DNA from: Lathyrus oleraceus
Lineage: Eukaryota; Streptophyta; Magnoliopsida; Fabales; Fabaceae
Assembly: GCF_024323335.1 (NCBI RefSeq)
Contig: NC_066583.1
Coordinates: forward strand, 413,800,031 to 413,864,030
Reading direction: 5' to 3'
DNA length: 64,000 bases
Positions 9,751-20,961 of this stretch are shown in pieces. Every line of letters begins with the position of its first letter. The stretch's first letter is position 1. The notes beneath the pieces are model-generated. The model did not search any database and was not told the DNA's origin. It worked only from the letters and a program-made list of their open reading frames with translations. The position numbers and the translations under genes are program-made.

Positions 9751-12228
9751 TGTAGCACCTCAAATTTGCCCCCCTCATTCATGCATTCATTTTTAGGTCA
9801 TTTAACATTTCACATTGCATTTCATCATGTCAATCAGAATTAGATCCAAGAAGCTTGAATATCATCCAAGACACTTAGTGGATTCTATCTGGGTGATCGG
9901 TCAACACAAGGGAATGACTTGAGTTACTTCCAACATGTTCAAATGGGGTCTATTCATCATTCAAAACGCTAATATTGAAGGAGCAAAAGTCTGTTCCTGA
10001 GCTGTCATGCTCGCTAGGCGAGCATCGCGGTTTTCCTAGCGAGTCTGAACTGTCATGCTCGCTAGGCGAGCAAATTCTTCGCTAGGCGAAGCGCACACGT
10101 TTTAAAAATATAACAGAAAATCTTGGACTTGGACCTCTCTCATTTGAGCCCACAAAGCCACGAAAATCAGGTTATAAATTCTAAAAATTCAATGGAAAAA
10201 CCAGAGAGAGGAGCTAACAGAATTCAAAGCAGTCACCATACACTCTGAAGAACTCCTTTGCACAGGATCACCTCTACTAATTCCATCTCATATAAACCCT
10301 AAGATTGCTTTGCAAACCCAACCGGACAATTCAATTTCATTCGATCTCTCCAATCAGGTTTGCCCTATTTCCATTACTTTATGCTTTCAATTTGAAATTT
10401 CTGAATGTATGAGGCATCATGGGTGAATTTGGAAGAGTGGGTATCGTTAGATTTCACATGTGGGTTTAGATATGCATGAATGCGTAGAACAACGCCTTGA
10501 ATGTTTAATCACTTTGTTTCTGAGATGGATACCATAGGGTTTGGGGTTCCTGAAATCGGACTGTTATCAAGGTAGAACTCAGAACCCGCAGGCATTCGCT
10601 AGCACCTCGCTAAGCGAACATGTAGCGAAGCTTTGCTAGCATCTCGCTAAGCGAAGTAGTAGCGATGATGACAGTAGCTGCTTTTTCTTTTTTCTATTTG
10701 CTCTCTAATCTGTTTTGTGTTTTGTTGTGACATTGTTTTCCTTTGCATCCGTGCACTATTTACCTGACGTAGTTGTTGTTATGTTTCTTTTGTTTAGTGC
10801 AATTCTTGATTGCACCTCATTTGGTTATTCTAACGTGTTTGTTGAGTTTTTGTGAGGGCTCACATGACTCTTGAAGAGGTAGCTTCCTTGGTATTCCACT
10901 TTATTTGTGGGACACCATTCAGAGATTTGTTCTGATTACTTTGCTGACTTGCTTTCTTTGATGATGCTAGCTTGAGAGATCTCTGGATTTCTTATTTCTT
11001 TAATTACTGTTACTTCGGATCTTTATCCGTGTGGTAGATCTCTTGATCCCTTTTACATCTTTCCCACATTTTACCGCTTTCTTAGCTGGAAGACCTCGAT
11101 AGGAGGCAATGTTCTTATGTATTTACTTTTGTGCCCAAAGACCTCCAAGAAGAGGCACCAGTGCTAAAGACCTCCATGAAGAGGCAATTGATGGATAAAA
11201 GGGATTAGTAGTCAATCCCCCGTTATTCAGTGTGTCGTTCTTTATGCTCATACTACGTGTCGATGCTTCAGAACAAAAGCCCAAGATCTTTTGTCCGGCC
11301 GGTCAGTGGAGAGGGTTCCATCTTCCTGACATTCAATGTCAGTGGTTAAGAGCCCATTTGATTACCTTTCCATGGCTTGTTTGTCGAGGTTGATATGACC
11401 CCTTTTGACTAAAGCCCTACCCATGTATGTTTGAGCCCCCTTGTTGGCGTGTTTACTTTATGCATGTTTGTTTTGTATGGTGTGATCGTCTCCCCATAGG
11501 ATTGCTAGGCTTCATATAGTCTCTCGTTTGCATGTCAATTAAGGTAGCACGGTTCCTTCATCTAGGACTTCCTTTTTGCATGAGCATCCTAAAACACAAA
11601 CAAACTCATTGATTTTTCTTCTCCTAAGAACACGTTAACTCCTTCTACTGCAGGCGAGTAAGTCTCCAAAGGTCGAGCATCCAGTAGATTGCGTAGTAAC
11701 GTCGTTCATCTAAAAAAAACACAAAACAAACAAATAGGTTAGCCAAACTACGACTTACTCTGATTCTCATTCTAGATGAGATACGTAGGCATAAGACACG
11801 ATGTCTTAGCGAGCACACTCCTCTTTAACCCATAGGTAGCTGAGCTACGAAGACTCTGATTCTCATATTCAGGTGAGATACGTATGCAGTGGATGCGACA
11901 TCCGTGCGAGTCATTTTCTTTTGACCCCTCTTTTAGTAAATAGTACATTAGATATACACCCACCCTTTAGACAAGAACAACAAGAGTGGATCCCGTAGAG
12001 TACTACGGATGCATAGGGGTGCTAATACATTCCCTTCGCATAATCGACTCCCGAACCCAAGATTTGGTTGCGAGACCTTGTCTTTTCCTTTCCTTTTTCC
12101 AGGTTTACTTCGAGCGTTTCCTTTCCCTCCTTTGGGATAAATAACGCACGGTGGCGACTCTTCTGTCATTTTCTTTCTTTTTTTTTCGCCGGTTGTTTTT
12201 CACATACTATATTTTTTAGGCTGCGACA
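9751..12228 (+). mobile_element. Ty3/gypsy solo LTR inside E1 ORF1
   Basis: The insert starts TGTAGCACCTCAAATTTG, ends GGCTGCGACA and is flanked by CTTGG on both sides, so it is a complete LTR left by recombination between two LTRs. Its last 250 bases (CACTCCCGAACCC.., TTGGTTGCGA, GGGATAAATAA, TGGCGACTC) match the end of the LTR at 34171-38769, so both come from related gypsy families. A TATAAA at 10291 may be its promoter. The U3-like part has a cluster of CGCTAGGCGA/CGCTAAGCGA inverted motifs (10000-10660). No protein is encoded. Confidence 0.92.
10008..10660. repeat. Cluster of short inverted motifs around CGCTAGGCGA
   Basis: TGCTCGCTAGGCGAGCA occurs at 10008-10024 and again at 10056-10072. 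TTCGCTAGGCGAA follows near 10079, and CGCTAAGCGAA-type versions occur near 10606 and 10650. Each pairs with itself around a short centre (GCTCGC..GCGAGC or TTCGC..GCGAA), so they are several small hairpins within one LTR. Confidence 0.65.
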
Positions 12229-12233
12229 CTTGG
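12229..12233. repeat. Target site duplication CTTGG, right copy
   Basis: This is the right-hand copy of the duplication made when the LTR at 9751-12228 inserted. The E1 ORF1 sequence resumes here with TCAGGGAGGGTTG. Confidence 0.93.
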
Positions 12234-13383
12234 TCAGGGAGGGTTGAAGGCCCAACCACAACCAAAGGTGTAGGTCTCGGATACTCATAAGGCATAAGGT
12301 ACTCAGAAGCTCTCCTCCTAACTCACGAGGTATAGGGTTCCAAAGCAATACAGTTCTTCGGACCAGGCTCTTTCCTTCCCTTCCTATGGATCTTGCGCCA
12401 AGCGCGTACCATCCTGCCCTTCAAGCCTTGGGGATCTTTACCCTCCTGAAAGAATACACCCTCTAATAGAATGTTATTATATTTATCCCTTAAGGGGAAC
12501 CCAAGCTGACGACGTGCCAAAATAGGGTTGTAGTTAATCCCACCACATGTACCAAGAAGAGGCACATTGGAGAATTCACCACAAGAGTCAATAATCTGCA
12601 CACAATCATATACACGGTTGTACCAAAAGTTATCATCATTAGTGAGAGACATAAGCCTCGTGGACCACCGTAGACATCCTTTGTTCTCCTTGAAGGCGAC
12701 CATCTGTGGCAAGTGCGAAATAAACCACTTGTACAACAGAGGCAAACAGCACACAATGTACCACCACCCTTTGCATTCCTCATATACAAAGAGAAATAAG
12801 TGTCACCCAACAGAGTCGGAACGGGATTAAGAGTAGAGAAAATCCTAATAGCATTCACATCCACAAATTTGTCGATGTTGGGGAATAACACTAGCCCATA
12901 GATGAGAAGTACAAATACGGCCTCAAAGGCGTCCTCACTCATGGCCTTCCCATACAAAGTAGCTTGATCAATGAGGAACTCAGAAGGGAAACCTTGAATT
13001 CCACCTTTGGTAGTCATATGAGCACCAACCAGAGATTCATCTATATGCAACATATCAACAATCTCTTGAGAAGTGGGAACCCTCTCTAAGCCACTGAACG
13101 ACAACTGATCTAGGATAGGTATACCCACAAGATAGGCATACTCCTCAAGTGTAGGCAAAAGCTGGAAATCTGGGAATGTGAAGCAACGGTACAAGGGATC
13201 ATAGAACTGCACCAATACACTCATCAGGCCTTCGTCCACCTGAGTAGCCAAAATAGATAGAAGCTTCCCATGATGAGCCATGAACTCCAAGGGATCTGAT
13301 ACATAGGATGTCAAGTTCCTTAACTCTTTCAAGTCGGGCTGTCTGAAACTGTACTTCTTTGTATTCCTTCTTTGTCAATCCAT

Positions 13384-14280
13384 GTCTGAAAATTCGCAAA
13401 TAGACCTCTTAAGTTCCTTAAAATTTTTCTCATTATTGATGATATGGAAATGGGTGCATGAATGCATGGATGCAACAATCACACTCAAGGATCAAGCAAA
13501 ACACACCACCCAAAGGTCATGGGATGGATCAAGTCATCCTTAATATCAATAATCCATTTTGGTGGATTATGGTTTACACCTTATCAACACCCAAGTTCCA
13601 TTGATATTAAGGATACACAAGAACGGATCAACCATGAATCAAGGGTTTGTTGCAAATCACGAGCATGGAGTCTCGGTTAAAAACCACCCAAAGGGAGTGT
13701 ACTATGGTTTAAACCTGCCAAACATGTTCTACAAGAGGTTCCCATAGTCATTATCCCATCTTTCGGATATTATCGGATAAACGACTACTCGTATTCCAAA
13801 AATATTCTCAAGAGAGACTCTTATGAGTGTAGTATCACGTAACAATCGTATCAAATCTTACACTTGAACGACCTTCGCACTACGTCCTAAAAATAGGCCA
13901 AGATGCGCTTGGTAAACTAAGGTCCTTGGCTTCTAAGGTCTATATTGGAAAGAGTAATGCCTAACCACGACTACTCGTGTGACATTATTGATCCCAACAT
14001 GACCTCCACCAAGTGAATGGGCTTGCAAGTCAACTTGCTAAGGAATAACTCCACACAAGTCAACAAGACTATGCCATTCTCCTATCCTAAGTGCACTCGA
14101 GTTCGGGTATAGAACTCATCTCACAAGGATCACCAAGCATACAAGAGATTAATATATCACGCAATTCAATCATTACATACAATACAGTAATCCCAAATTG
14201 CACAAAAATATGTCACAAAAATAATATACAATACAATACAACAAATATGAAAAGTAGGCAAAACCCACTAGGCAAATTAT
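13384..14280 (-). other. E1 leader between primer-binding site and ORF1
   Basis: About 900 bases between the primer-binding site and the ORF1 ATG. The stretch matches 43222-44120 of E2 closely. I see no open frame that both copies keep. A packaging or dimer signal would be expected here, but nothing in the sequence identifies one. Confidence 0.6.
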
Positions 14281-14298
14281 TCCCCAGCAGAGTCGCCA
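14281..14298 (-). other. E1 primer-binding site (tRNA-Arg type)
   Basis: On the minus strand TGGCGACTCTGCTGGGGA lies six bases after the end of the 5' LTR. It starts TGG, the complement of a tRNA CCA end. Ogre elements are reported to use tRNA-Arg, and the implied acceptor end (..GAGTCGCCA) fits that. E2 has one mismatch in the same site. Confidence 0.85.
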
Positions 14299-15467
14299 CT
14301 TTTCTGTAGCGGGGTATTCGTTACCTTTAGATTTATGGACTAAATCAAAAGCAAACCATACAAGTTGAGTCGCCACCGCACTTCTATTTATCCAAAGGAA
14401 AGGTTAGAAAGCGAACAAAAACCGAGAAGTTTTATCGAATAAAAAACTAATAAAAATGTCAGAGATCGGGGTAAGGGGGTTGGTTATGCAATGGGAAGGT
14501 TTTAAGCACCCAAAACATCCTAGGTACTCCTAGGGAGCCCTTTTCACACTTGTTGTAAGGTAGGTTGGTATTTTGTGAAAATTGTTTGTACAAACATGAT
14601 TGGAGAGATGAGAGAAGAATGTAAAAATTATTTATAATTTTGTGTTTGAATGGATAAACCCACTGCCTACGTACCATCTTAAAAAAGATTAGGATCAAAA
14701 CCTCGTAGTTCGGGGTAAAAATCTCAAAACAAATTGGTGAATTGATTGGCCCAAAAGACTTAAGGTCTTTTGTTATCCAAAGGAGAAAACTCGATCTAAA
14801 TATAACAAGTCAAAGTTGAGGATATAGGTGAGTATTATATCTACCTCAAGGATAACTCAAACCTAATAGCTAATGGTTATGAAAAGTTTTGATAAGAAGT
14901 GGCCATTGAAACCACAAAAACATTTGAATGAGTTATATTTACCAATGAAAAGTATTTACAAAATATGGTCAAAGTTGACTTAAAGATTCAATTCAAAATA
15001 AGTGTTATGAAAAGGAAGTTTAAAAATCAAAAGCATAATGCTTAGGTTTCTAATGTTTGAAAACAAGTGTTAATGTTTGCACAAAAGTTTTGGCTTGGGT
15101 TAGAGTGGAGGGAAGAAGAAGAATGGCTAAGTCCTAATCATGCAAGAGATGAAGGAGAAGAAATAAAACCACAAATGGAGTTCCCTTCTTGAGATCATAT
15201 TGATGATCCAAGTAGCTCCCATCCTTTGGAATAAGCAAGCAAATAAGTGTATACTCAAGCAATCAATCAATCAAGCCAAGCTCTTAGGAATCTTCCAATG
15301 GTTCTTATATCTCTCACTTTATAAGCTCATGACAATGGTTCTTCACTTAGGTTTAAGTTGGAATCCCTGGCACAAAAGCACACACATCAAAAAGTTCTAT
15401 AATGCAAACAAAGAATGGACACGAGGGAGTTTAGAGAATAGATCCTTTCAATTCATCTTCAACATTA

Positions 15468-15553
15468 AGCATTCTAAAGGCATGAGGCCTAGTTGCTCTT
15501 TGACATTTATAGCACTCTAAAGGCATGAGGCCTAGTTGCTCTTTGACTCCATT
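15468..15553. repeat. 43-bp tandem duplication in E1 LTR
   Basis: Two near-identical units start at 15468 and 15511, each holding 'ctaaaggcatgaggcctagt'. E2's LTR has the same two units near 45355-45430, so the duplication predates both copies. Confidence 0.85.
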
Positions 15554-17040
15554 AGCATAGGGAATGTCCTAAATTCTAAGTTCTTTTGTCCATTTTGCAT
15601 TTGGTTCACAACAATCAAAACAAAACACAAGCACAATAGTATATACACAATTATATGCTCAAGTGAGCAAAAGGCAAATTGCATTAACATAAACATGTGC
15701 TCAAATGAGCAAAGGGCAAAAGCAAATGAATAATATGTGCAAGAATAGTAAATTGCATAAATGTAAAGTGCAAGAATTAAATGTTAATGGTTAATGGTTA
15801 ATGTTAGTGTGCCATAAGGCAATTTAGCGCTATGTTAAGCAATCGTAAGTGGACTAATATAGTAGTCACACCTATCTGAGGCCGGTCAATAAAATATAGG
15901 CAACAACACAAGTTAGAGATCTTGATTAGTGAATCAAGCTCCTACAACTTGCCATGCCAAAAGAAGATGAGAAATGATCTTGTATTGATTTAGGTTCTTT
16001 GCTTGATTAGGAAGCAACCTATCTTTAATACAAAGCCATTCAATTGATCTATGATCAAGATGAATTAGATTTGAATCAAGGAAGGTTAAACCTCCCATAC
16101 ATCAAGGCTAACCACCAATCTTTAACTCATTGATCAAAAAAAGAAAAAGAAGAAGAAGAAGAAGATGAATAAGAAAGTGCATTAATGGAAATCAAATGAA
16201 GTAATCAACATACATTGACCAAAGATAGATGGGATCAAGGTCAAACATTAGTAAACAGAAGCAAAATGAAACTTAGAAGTCAAGAAACAAATAAAATATT
16301 TTTGGTATTTTTCAAAATTAAAATAATAATTGAATTAAAATAAACAATTAAAGGTCAAACTTCAAATCCATTTCAAATCAACTTTGAAAAGTCCAAATGG
16401 ATCATCCTAAGTTTAGCAAGGTCAAACAAAGTTTGACAAAAAATTTCAGCATTTTTAGAGGTCAGGAACTATTTTTAATCAATTATAAATGCATAAAAAT
16501 AACCTAATTGAATTAAAGTCTCAAATAAATCTCAAATCAATTAATAAATTGATGAGAATATTTTTCATAGATCCATCATCATTCAAAGAGGTTGAGAAAA
16601 TATTTTTGTATTTTTTGAATATCAAAAACTATTTAAAATGAATTAAAAAAAACCAGAAAAGAGAAAATTGATAAAAAATATCAAATGATAAAATAAAATA
16701 TATTAAAAATCATTTTTAGAAACTAGAAATTAAAAGAGAAATAATGCAATTGGTCTCACATTTTTTGGACCAATAATGAGTGAGATATGATTTTTTGAAT
16801 GAAATGGAATAAAAGAAATAAAATGAAAAATAAAATCATAAAATAAAAATAAGAAAAAACGTGAGGCGTTGGATCCGGAGCTCATTAATTAAGCTGGCAC
16901 ATCACATGGATCATATGCTCGCGTCCAACATACACTCAAGTCAATGCGAAACACGCTGCCATTAAATAAGTCATAACAATGAAGGATCCATATTAGATCT
17001 GGAAATGAGATCGCATGGCCAGGATTTGATCTAGAGTTGA

Positions 17041-17062
17041 GACGGTGGTGTACACCACCGTC
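17041..17062. repeat. Perfect 22-bp palindrome in E1 LTR
   Basis: The 22 bases read the same on both strands and centre on GTAC. The equivalent place in E2 (46914-46931) keeps the arms GGTGGT/ACCACC around a changed centre. Confidence 0.9.
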
Positions 17063-17149
17063 TTCTCCGGCAAGACCTCCAACGCTGGTGAGAGTTGCAG
17101 ACATGGCAACCTCAACCAAATGCCACGATCTATATAGCAATGGAAAGCT

Positions 17150-17169
17150 GGGGTGATGTACATCACCCC
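17150..17169. repeat. Perfect 20-bp palindrome in E1 LTR
   Basis: GGGGTGATGTACATCACCCC is its own reverse complement. The 16-base core is kept exactly at 47024-47039 in E2. Confidence 0.92.
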
Positions 17170-17607
17170 TGTGCCATCTATTTCCACTCTAGACTTCCAT
17201 GGACAGAGGAATCAGAGATTGAAAAATATGGTGTTCAACTGAAACTTGATGGAATTTCAAAATTCAAAGCATAAATGAGTTACCTCTGAAGAGAGGACTT
17301 CAGCCAACCCAATAAATGCAGGAAACTAGCTACGAAAAAAGAGTTTCGAAGAAAATAAGTTTTGATATCCACCTCTGAAATGTGGATCTTGAGAGCACGA
17401 TTCTTCAAAGCTTTTGCTTGCAGTATGATCTCAGGATGAAGATGAAGCAAGGTTAAGGAACTATGAGTCTGAAATTCAACCAATGAAGTTTAAATTCAGA
17501 TCTGAAAATTTGAAAAGAAAGAGAGAGTTCCTTTAAGTGAGGCTATGGAGGGATTCTTGTAGCATAACAGGCGCCTTCAGGTTGCTCAATTGTGAAGCCT
17601 TGTGCAC

Positions 17608-17616
17608 TTATTTATA
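17608..17616 (-). promoter_or_regulatory. E1 LTR TATA box
   Basis: TATAAATAA on the minus strand lies about 1.5 kb from the start of the LTR. E2 (47481-47489) and E3 (59852) have it at nearly the same distance, which supports it as the RNA polymerase II promoter. Transcription would run towards lower coordinates. Confidence 0.7.
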
Positions 17617-19132
17617 GCAAATGGTAGCTGCAATGCATGAACAAAGCATGTGCATGAATGGAGAGGGCCTCCATGCATGGGCATGTACAGGCGCATGGAG
17701 GGCCCAATTCCTCTTGGTTTGGAAACCTGAGATCATAACATGATGGAATGGTCGTGCAAAATGGATGCAATTAGCCTATGCATTGTGTTTTCAACTTGTT
17801 TCCAAAAATGCACCAAAATGTTTTTCTCTTCGAAAATGCTAATTTCAAAAATAAAACATAGCCTTATGGGTAATGGTTGGAAAGATCTTGACATGAGAAT
17901 TAATTGTTATTTTGAGCAAAACTTCATTTGGAATTGGGAAATTGGTGAAAATTGATCATGAAGTGCAAGGTGCAAAACATGTGCATGTGAAAATTTCCAA
18001 AAATGATCAACTTCAAGCTCTTCTGTTTCAATGATACAAGCTCCAAATGACAAAACCTTCAACATCAAAGTTATAAATCTTTTCAAGAAAATAAATTTGG
18101 ACTCAATTTTTCATCATTTGGATTTTTGATGAGAAAGTTATGGGCACTTGAAGTTGGACTTTTTCACATTTCAATGCCTTTGGTCCAAAGTGACCTATAA
18201 TGTTTTGCATTATCACATGTATTTATTTTAGGATTATGAATCTTTTCTCAACATAACAAATGAAGTAGACATCTTAAACTTTCCAATTCATTTGATCCCA
18301 CCTCAAAATCATGAAAAATGAATGAGTTATGCTCTTGGGAAGTTGACCCGAAATTAGGGTTTCTGTCAAAATGACCTTTAATGTTTAGAAATGGATGATG
18401 ACCTTACAAGCTTCAAATAAATTTTTAATGAACATGAAAGTTGTTCATATGGTTCTTAAGAACATGTTTTCTCTTGGGGTCATCTTCATTTGACAAACAC
18501 ATAAAAAGTTAGGTCTCAGTGTACTTCAAAATAGTCAGATGAATTGACTGATCAACTTCTCAAGTCCATGTCTCAAATCTTGATGAATAGATGATTGAGG
18601 ACACTCAAATAAGCTCAAATATGCATGAAATTATGAATGGAATAAATTCCCTTGATTGTATTTGATCATGGGTTGAGGTTGCTTCATGGGCAAGGCACAA
18701 TAGATGAACAAATGAATTAGGGTTTCCTTGGGAAACAAGCCTGAAGCCCTTTGGTTTGATTTGATCAAAATGATGAATTGAGATACTTGGGAGGAATATT
18801 TGATGGATGAGAGCTTTGGGAACCATTTTCATGCTTGCTTTCACCTTAATTTGGCCACTTCAATGGGCATAGGGTTTCCCAGGAGCCTCAGATTTTATCA
18901 TTGCTCAAGCTACAAAACCAAAGATGTTAGTGACATATTTTTGTGCTTTTGGTTAGTAAAAAAAATAAGAAAAGCAACAATATACAATTCAAGCATGCTT
19001 GGTGATCTCAAACCAACTTACAAAAGTTCCCACCCAAAGGTCAGGAGTCAAGATGCTATGATCCTTGAGGCAAATGCAAATGCAATGATATGATGCCATG
19101 AGGGATCTTAGGGTCAAAATTAGGGTCTTACA

Positions 19133-19524
19133 ATATCTAACACAAACAGGTCCAAGAATCAAGAATAGACACCCGACATAACATCTCAAAATGAAGGGCA
19201 AGGCCTACAGGAGATTTCAGTTCTGGTGGGTATGATCAAATACCATAAGACATCGATCACCGCTGGGGTTAGGCAAAGCCAAAACTTCCAACTGTCAGGG
19301 ACTTCTCATCAATTCTCGGGAACAGGTGGCTGAATATCAATAAGATCCGTATTAGAAGAAACTCTACAGGGGAACTATCAAGGGATGATGTGAAATTCTG
19401 TGGGGAACAAACATCAAACAGATACTCATCAATCAAAACAATTCCTTCTAACTGCCGGAGAGACGCCTCTGCTAAGGGGAGAAAGAACAACTTGCTCCGC
19501 TGGGGAAGGAAACAACACATCTTC
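19133..19524 (-). other. E2 3' UTR, distal part
   Basis: This piece aligns with E1 3' UTR around 666-845 (ATATCTAACACAAACAGG.., ..AACACATCTTC). It is separated from the rest of E2's 3' UTR by the copia element. No gene is visible. It contains CTCCGCTGGGGA (19495-19506), close to part of the Ogre primer-binding site. Confidence 0.85.
19520..19524. repeat. Target site duplication TCTTC, left copy
   Basis: TCTTC stands directly before the TGAAAG end of the copia element and directly after its other end at 29547-29551. E1 shows the empty site near 840 (ACACATCTTCCTCAG). Confidence 0.93.
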
Positions 19525-20561
19525 TGAAAGTGAGAAAAACAAGAAAGGGGGGTTTGAATTGTTTTGGAAAATAAGCGCTTTTTCAAAATAAAGACCACAC
19601 AAGGAATTTATACTGGTTCGCTTATAACACAAAGCTACTCCAGTCCACCCGGCCGAGGTGATTTCGCCTTCAACAAGGACTTAATCCACTAATCTTGAAA
19701 GATTGTTTACAACCAACGTCTAAGAGAAAGATCTCTTAGTCCTCTCAAGTATACAGACTGCGCAGAGTCACTTGAGGAAATAAAACAATAGATAAAAGAC
19801 TATGTAATCTAGAGTGCTTCTAAGATAAGCAAATATTACAACAGTAAGAACAAAAGAGTGTTTCACGTTCTAAGCAAAAGCTTTGTGAAATATTGAGAGA
19901 GAGAGAGAATGTTTCAGTGTATGCTTGCGTTTTCTCTCAATGTTGATTGTTGTCCTTTATATAGGAGTGAAAGGACCGTTGAAATTGATGGCAGATAATT
20001 TGTCTTGAATAGGAATTAATGCCATAACTTCTGTTGTTTCTTGCCAAACAACTTTGTCTCCCCGAATAACTTCTTTCCAAAAATAGTTCCTTTCCATTTG
20101 AATTTGAAGTTAACGTTACTCTTTCTGTATTAGGAAATCCATTATCAAAGTCTGCGTGACTCTGGGAATCTTGGAATCTTGCTGTGTTGATTCGGAGCTT
20201 CTGATGTTTATCTTAAGGAGTTCTGATGATGTCTTCAGATGACGCTGAGAGCTTCTGGAATGATATACCGTTGTTCAGAGTCAGAACTTCTAGAGTGCAC
20301 TTCTTCTTCAGATGCTTCTGATATTCTGCTGTTTTGCTCAGAGTTAGAACTTCTTGAGCGTGTTTCTACTTCAGATGCTTCTGATCTACTGATAATTTGT
20401 ATCTGATATGATTCTGTATCTGGTGACGTCATCAGATCTCTTCCTTCTTTCCTTAGGACCCTGTACACTTAGAAACTTTTCGTTAGGGTGCCGTTTTTGG
20501 TTTCATCCTTTGTTATCAATAAAATCATGGAATCTGTTGTAGAACAATTTTTGTTCTTACA
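19525..20561 (-). repeat. Copia 3' LTR (1037 bp)
   Basis: It starts (minus strand) TGTAAGAACAAAAATTG and ends CTCACTTTCA. It matches 28507-29546 with about ten substitutions, a GA-repeat length change and one other single-base indel. It holds a TATA box (19956-19963, minus) and several CTTCTGA/TCAGAAG direct repeats in the distal third. Confidence 0.95.
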
Positions 20562-20961
20562 ATCTCCCCCTTTTTGATGATGACAAAACAAACTTAGATA
20601 GCAGATGAAACAGGAAATATCAGATCAGGAGCTCCCCCTGAGATGAGCTAGGGAGTTCAAAAGTTCTTACCAGAGCTTCCAAGCAATGAAGTTTCGATAC
20701 TATCTGCAATTTCTTAAGTCCAATGTTAGATGAATTTATTTTTAAGAAAAGCATGTTGCAGAGTGCTTAGGGTATTAGGCAATTTTCATCAGAGCTATAT
20801 TGATTTCTCCCCCTTTTTGTCAGAATCAAAAAGATTTAAACAAAATAATCAAAAAGATATTATATTCAGATAATAGAGCAACAGAGACAATGGCAAGAAA
20901 GCAAACAAGCAAACATCAGAACAAGGAAAACAAGGCAACAAACAAAAAAAATCCTAAGTGC
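20562..20961 (-). other. Copia polypurine-tract region between env-like gene and 3' LTR
   Basis: On the minus strand AAAAAGGGGGAGAT (20562-20575) abuts the 3' LTR and would prime plus-strand DNA. A second near-copy, ACAAAAAGGGGGAGA, lies at 20806-20820 and a shorter CAGGGGGAGC at 20631-20640. Multiple polypurine tracts before the 3' LTR are a known Sirevirus trait. The rest of the 400 bases is A-rich and non-coding. Confidence 0.85.

Larger units (their letters stand above)
9450..13383 (-). pseudogene. E1 ORF1 (plant mobile domain-like, split by a solo LTR)
   Basis: ORF1 lies upstream of gag in Ogre elements and its role is unknown. The sequence resembles plant mobile domain / DUF7745-type proteins: KELRNLTSYVSDPLEFMAHH, GLMSVLVQFYDPLYRCFTF, TLEEYAYLVGIPI, SNVPLLGTCGGINYNP and LEGVFFQEGKDPQ. 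The ATG is at 13383, and codon 3 is TGA where E2 has AAG. The frame shifts near 12750 after RNAKGGGT. A TGA stands after EPYTS near 12323. The 9751-12228 insertion then splits the gene. The C-terminal end (9750-9450) is a charged, coiled-coil-prone stretch (REREELLQQLRDKD) ending DDCF. Confidence 0.85.
1..19132 (-). mobile_element. Ogre-like Ty3/gypsy retrotransposon E1, 3' LTR outside window
   Basis: Read on the minus strand the order is 5' LTR (19132 to 14305), primer-binding site, ORF1, gag, protease, intron, RT, two RNase H domains, integrase and a long 3' UTR that runs off the left edge. This order, with ORF1 before gag and a second RNase H after the first, defines the Ogre/Tat group. 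It lies inside the 3' UTR of E2: the base after the LTR (19133) starts ATATCTAACAC, which matches E1's own 3' UTR near 666. Using E3's 3' UTR as a guide, the whole copy would be about 22-23 kb, the size known for pea Ogre (inference). A solo LTR interrupts ORF1. Every reading frame carries stops or frameshifts, so the copy cannot make its own proteins. Confidence 0.93.
14305..19132 (-). repeat. E1 5' LTR (4828 bp)
   Basis: On the minus strand it starts TGTAAGACCCTAATTTTGAC and ends ACCCCGCTACA, next to the primer-binding site. Length and ends agree with E2's LTR (44145-49018). It contains a TATA box at 17608-17616, two perfect palindromes (17041-17062 and 17150-17169), a 43-bp tandem duplication (15468-15553) and a GAA-rich run near 16145. 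No coding frame in it is shared with E2. The partner 3' LTR lies outside the window, so its age cannot be estimated here. Confidence 0.93.

Noticed and set aside
20235..20468. Ser/Glu-rich 77-codon frame, present again at 29220-29453
   Set aside because: Both lie inside the two copia LTRs and reflect CTTCTGA-type direct repeats, not a gene.
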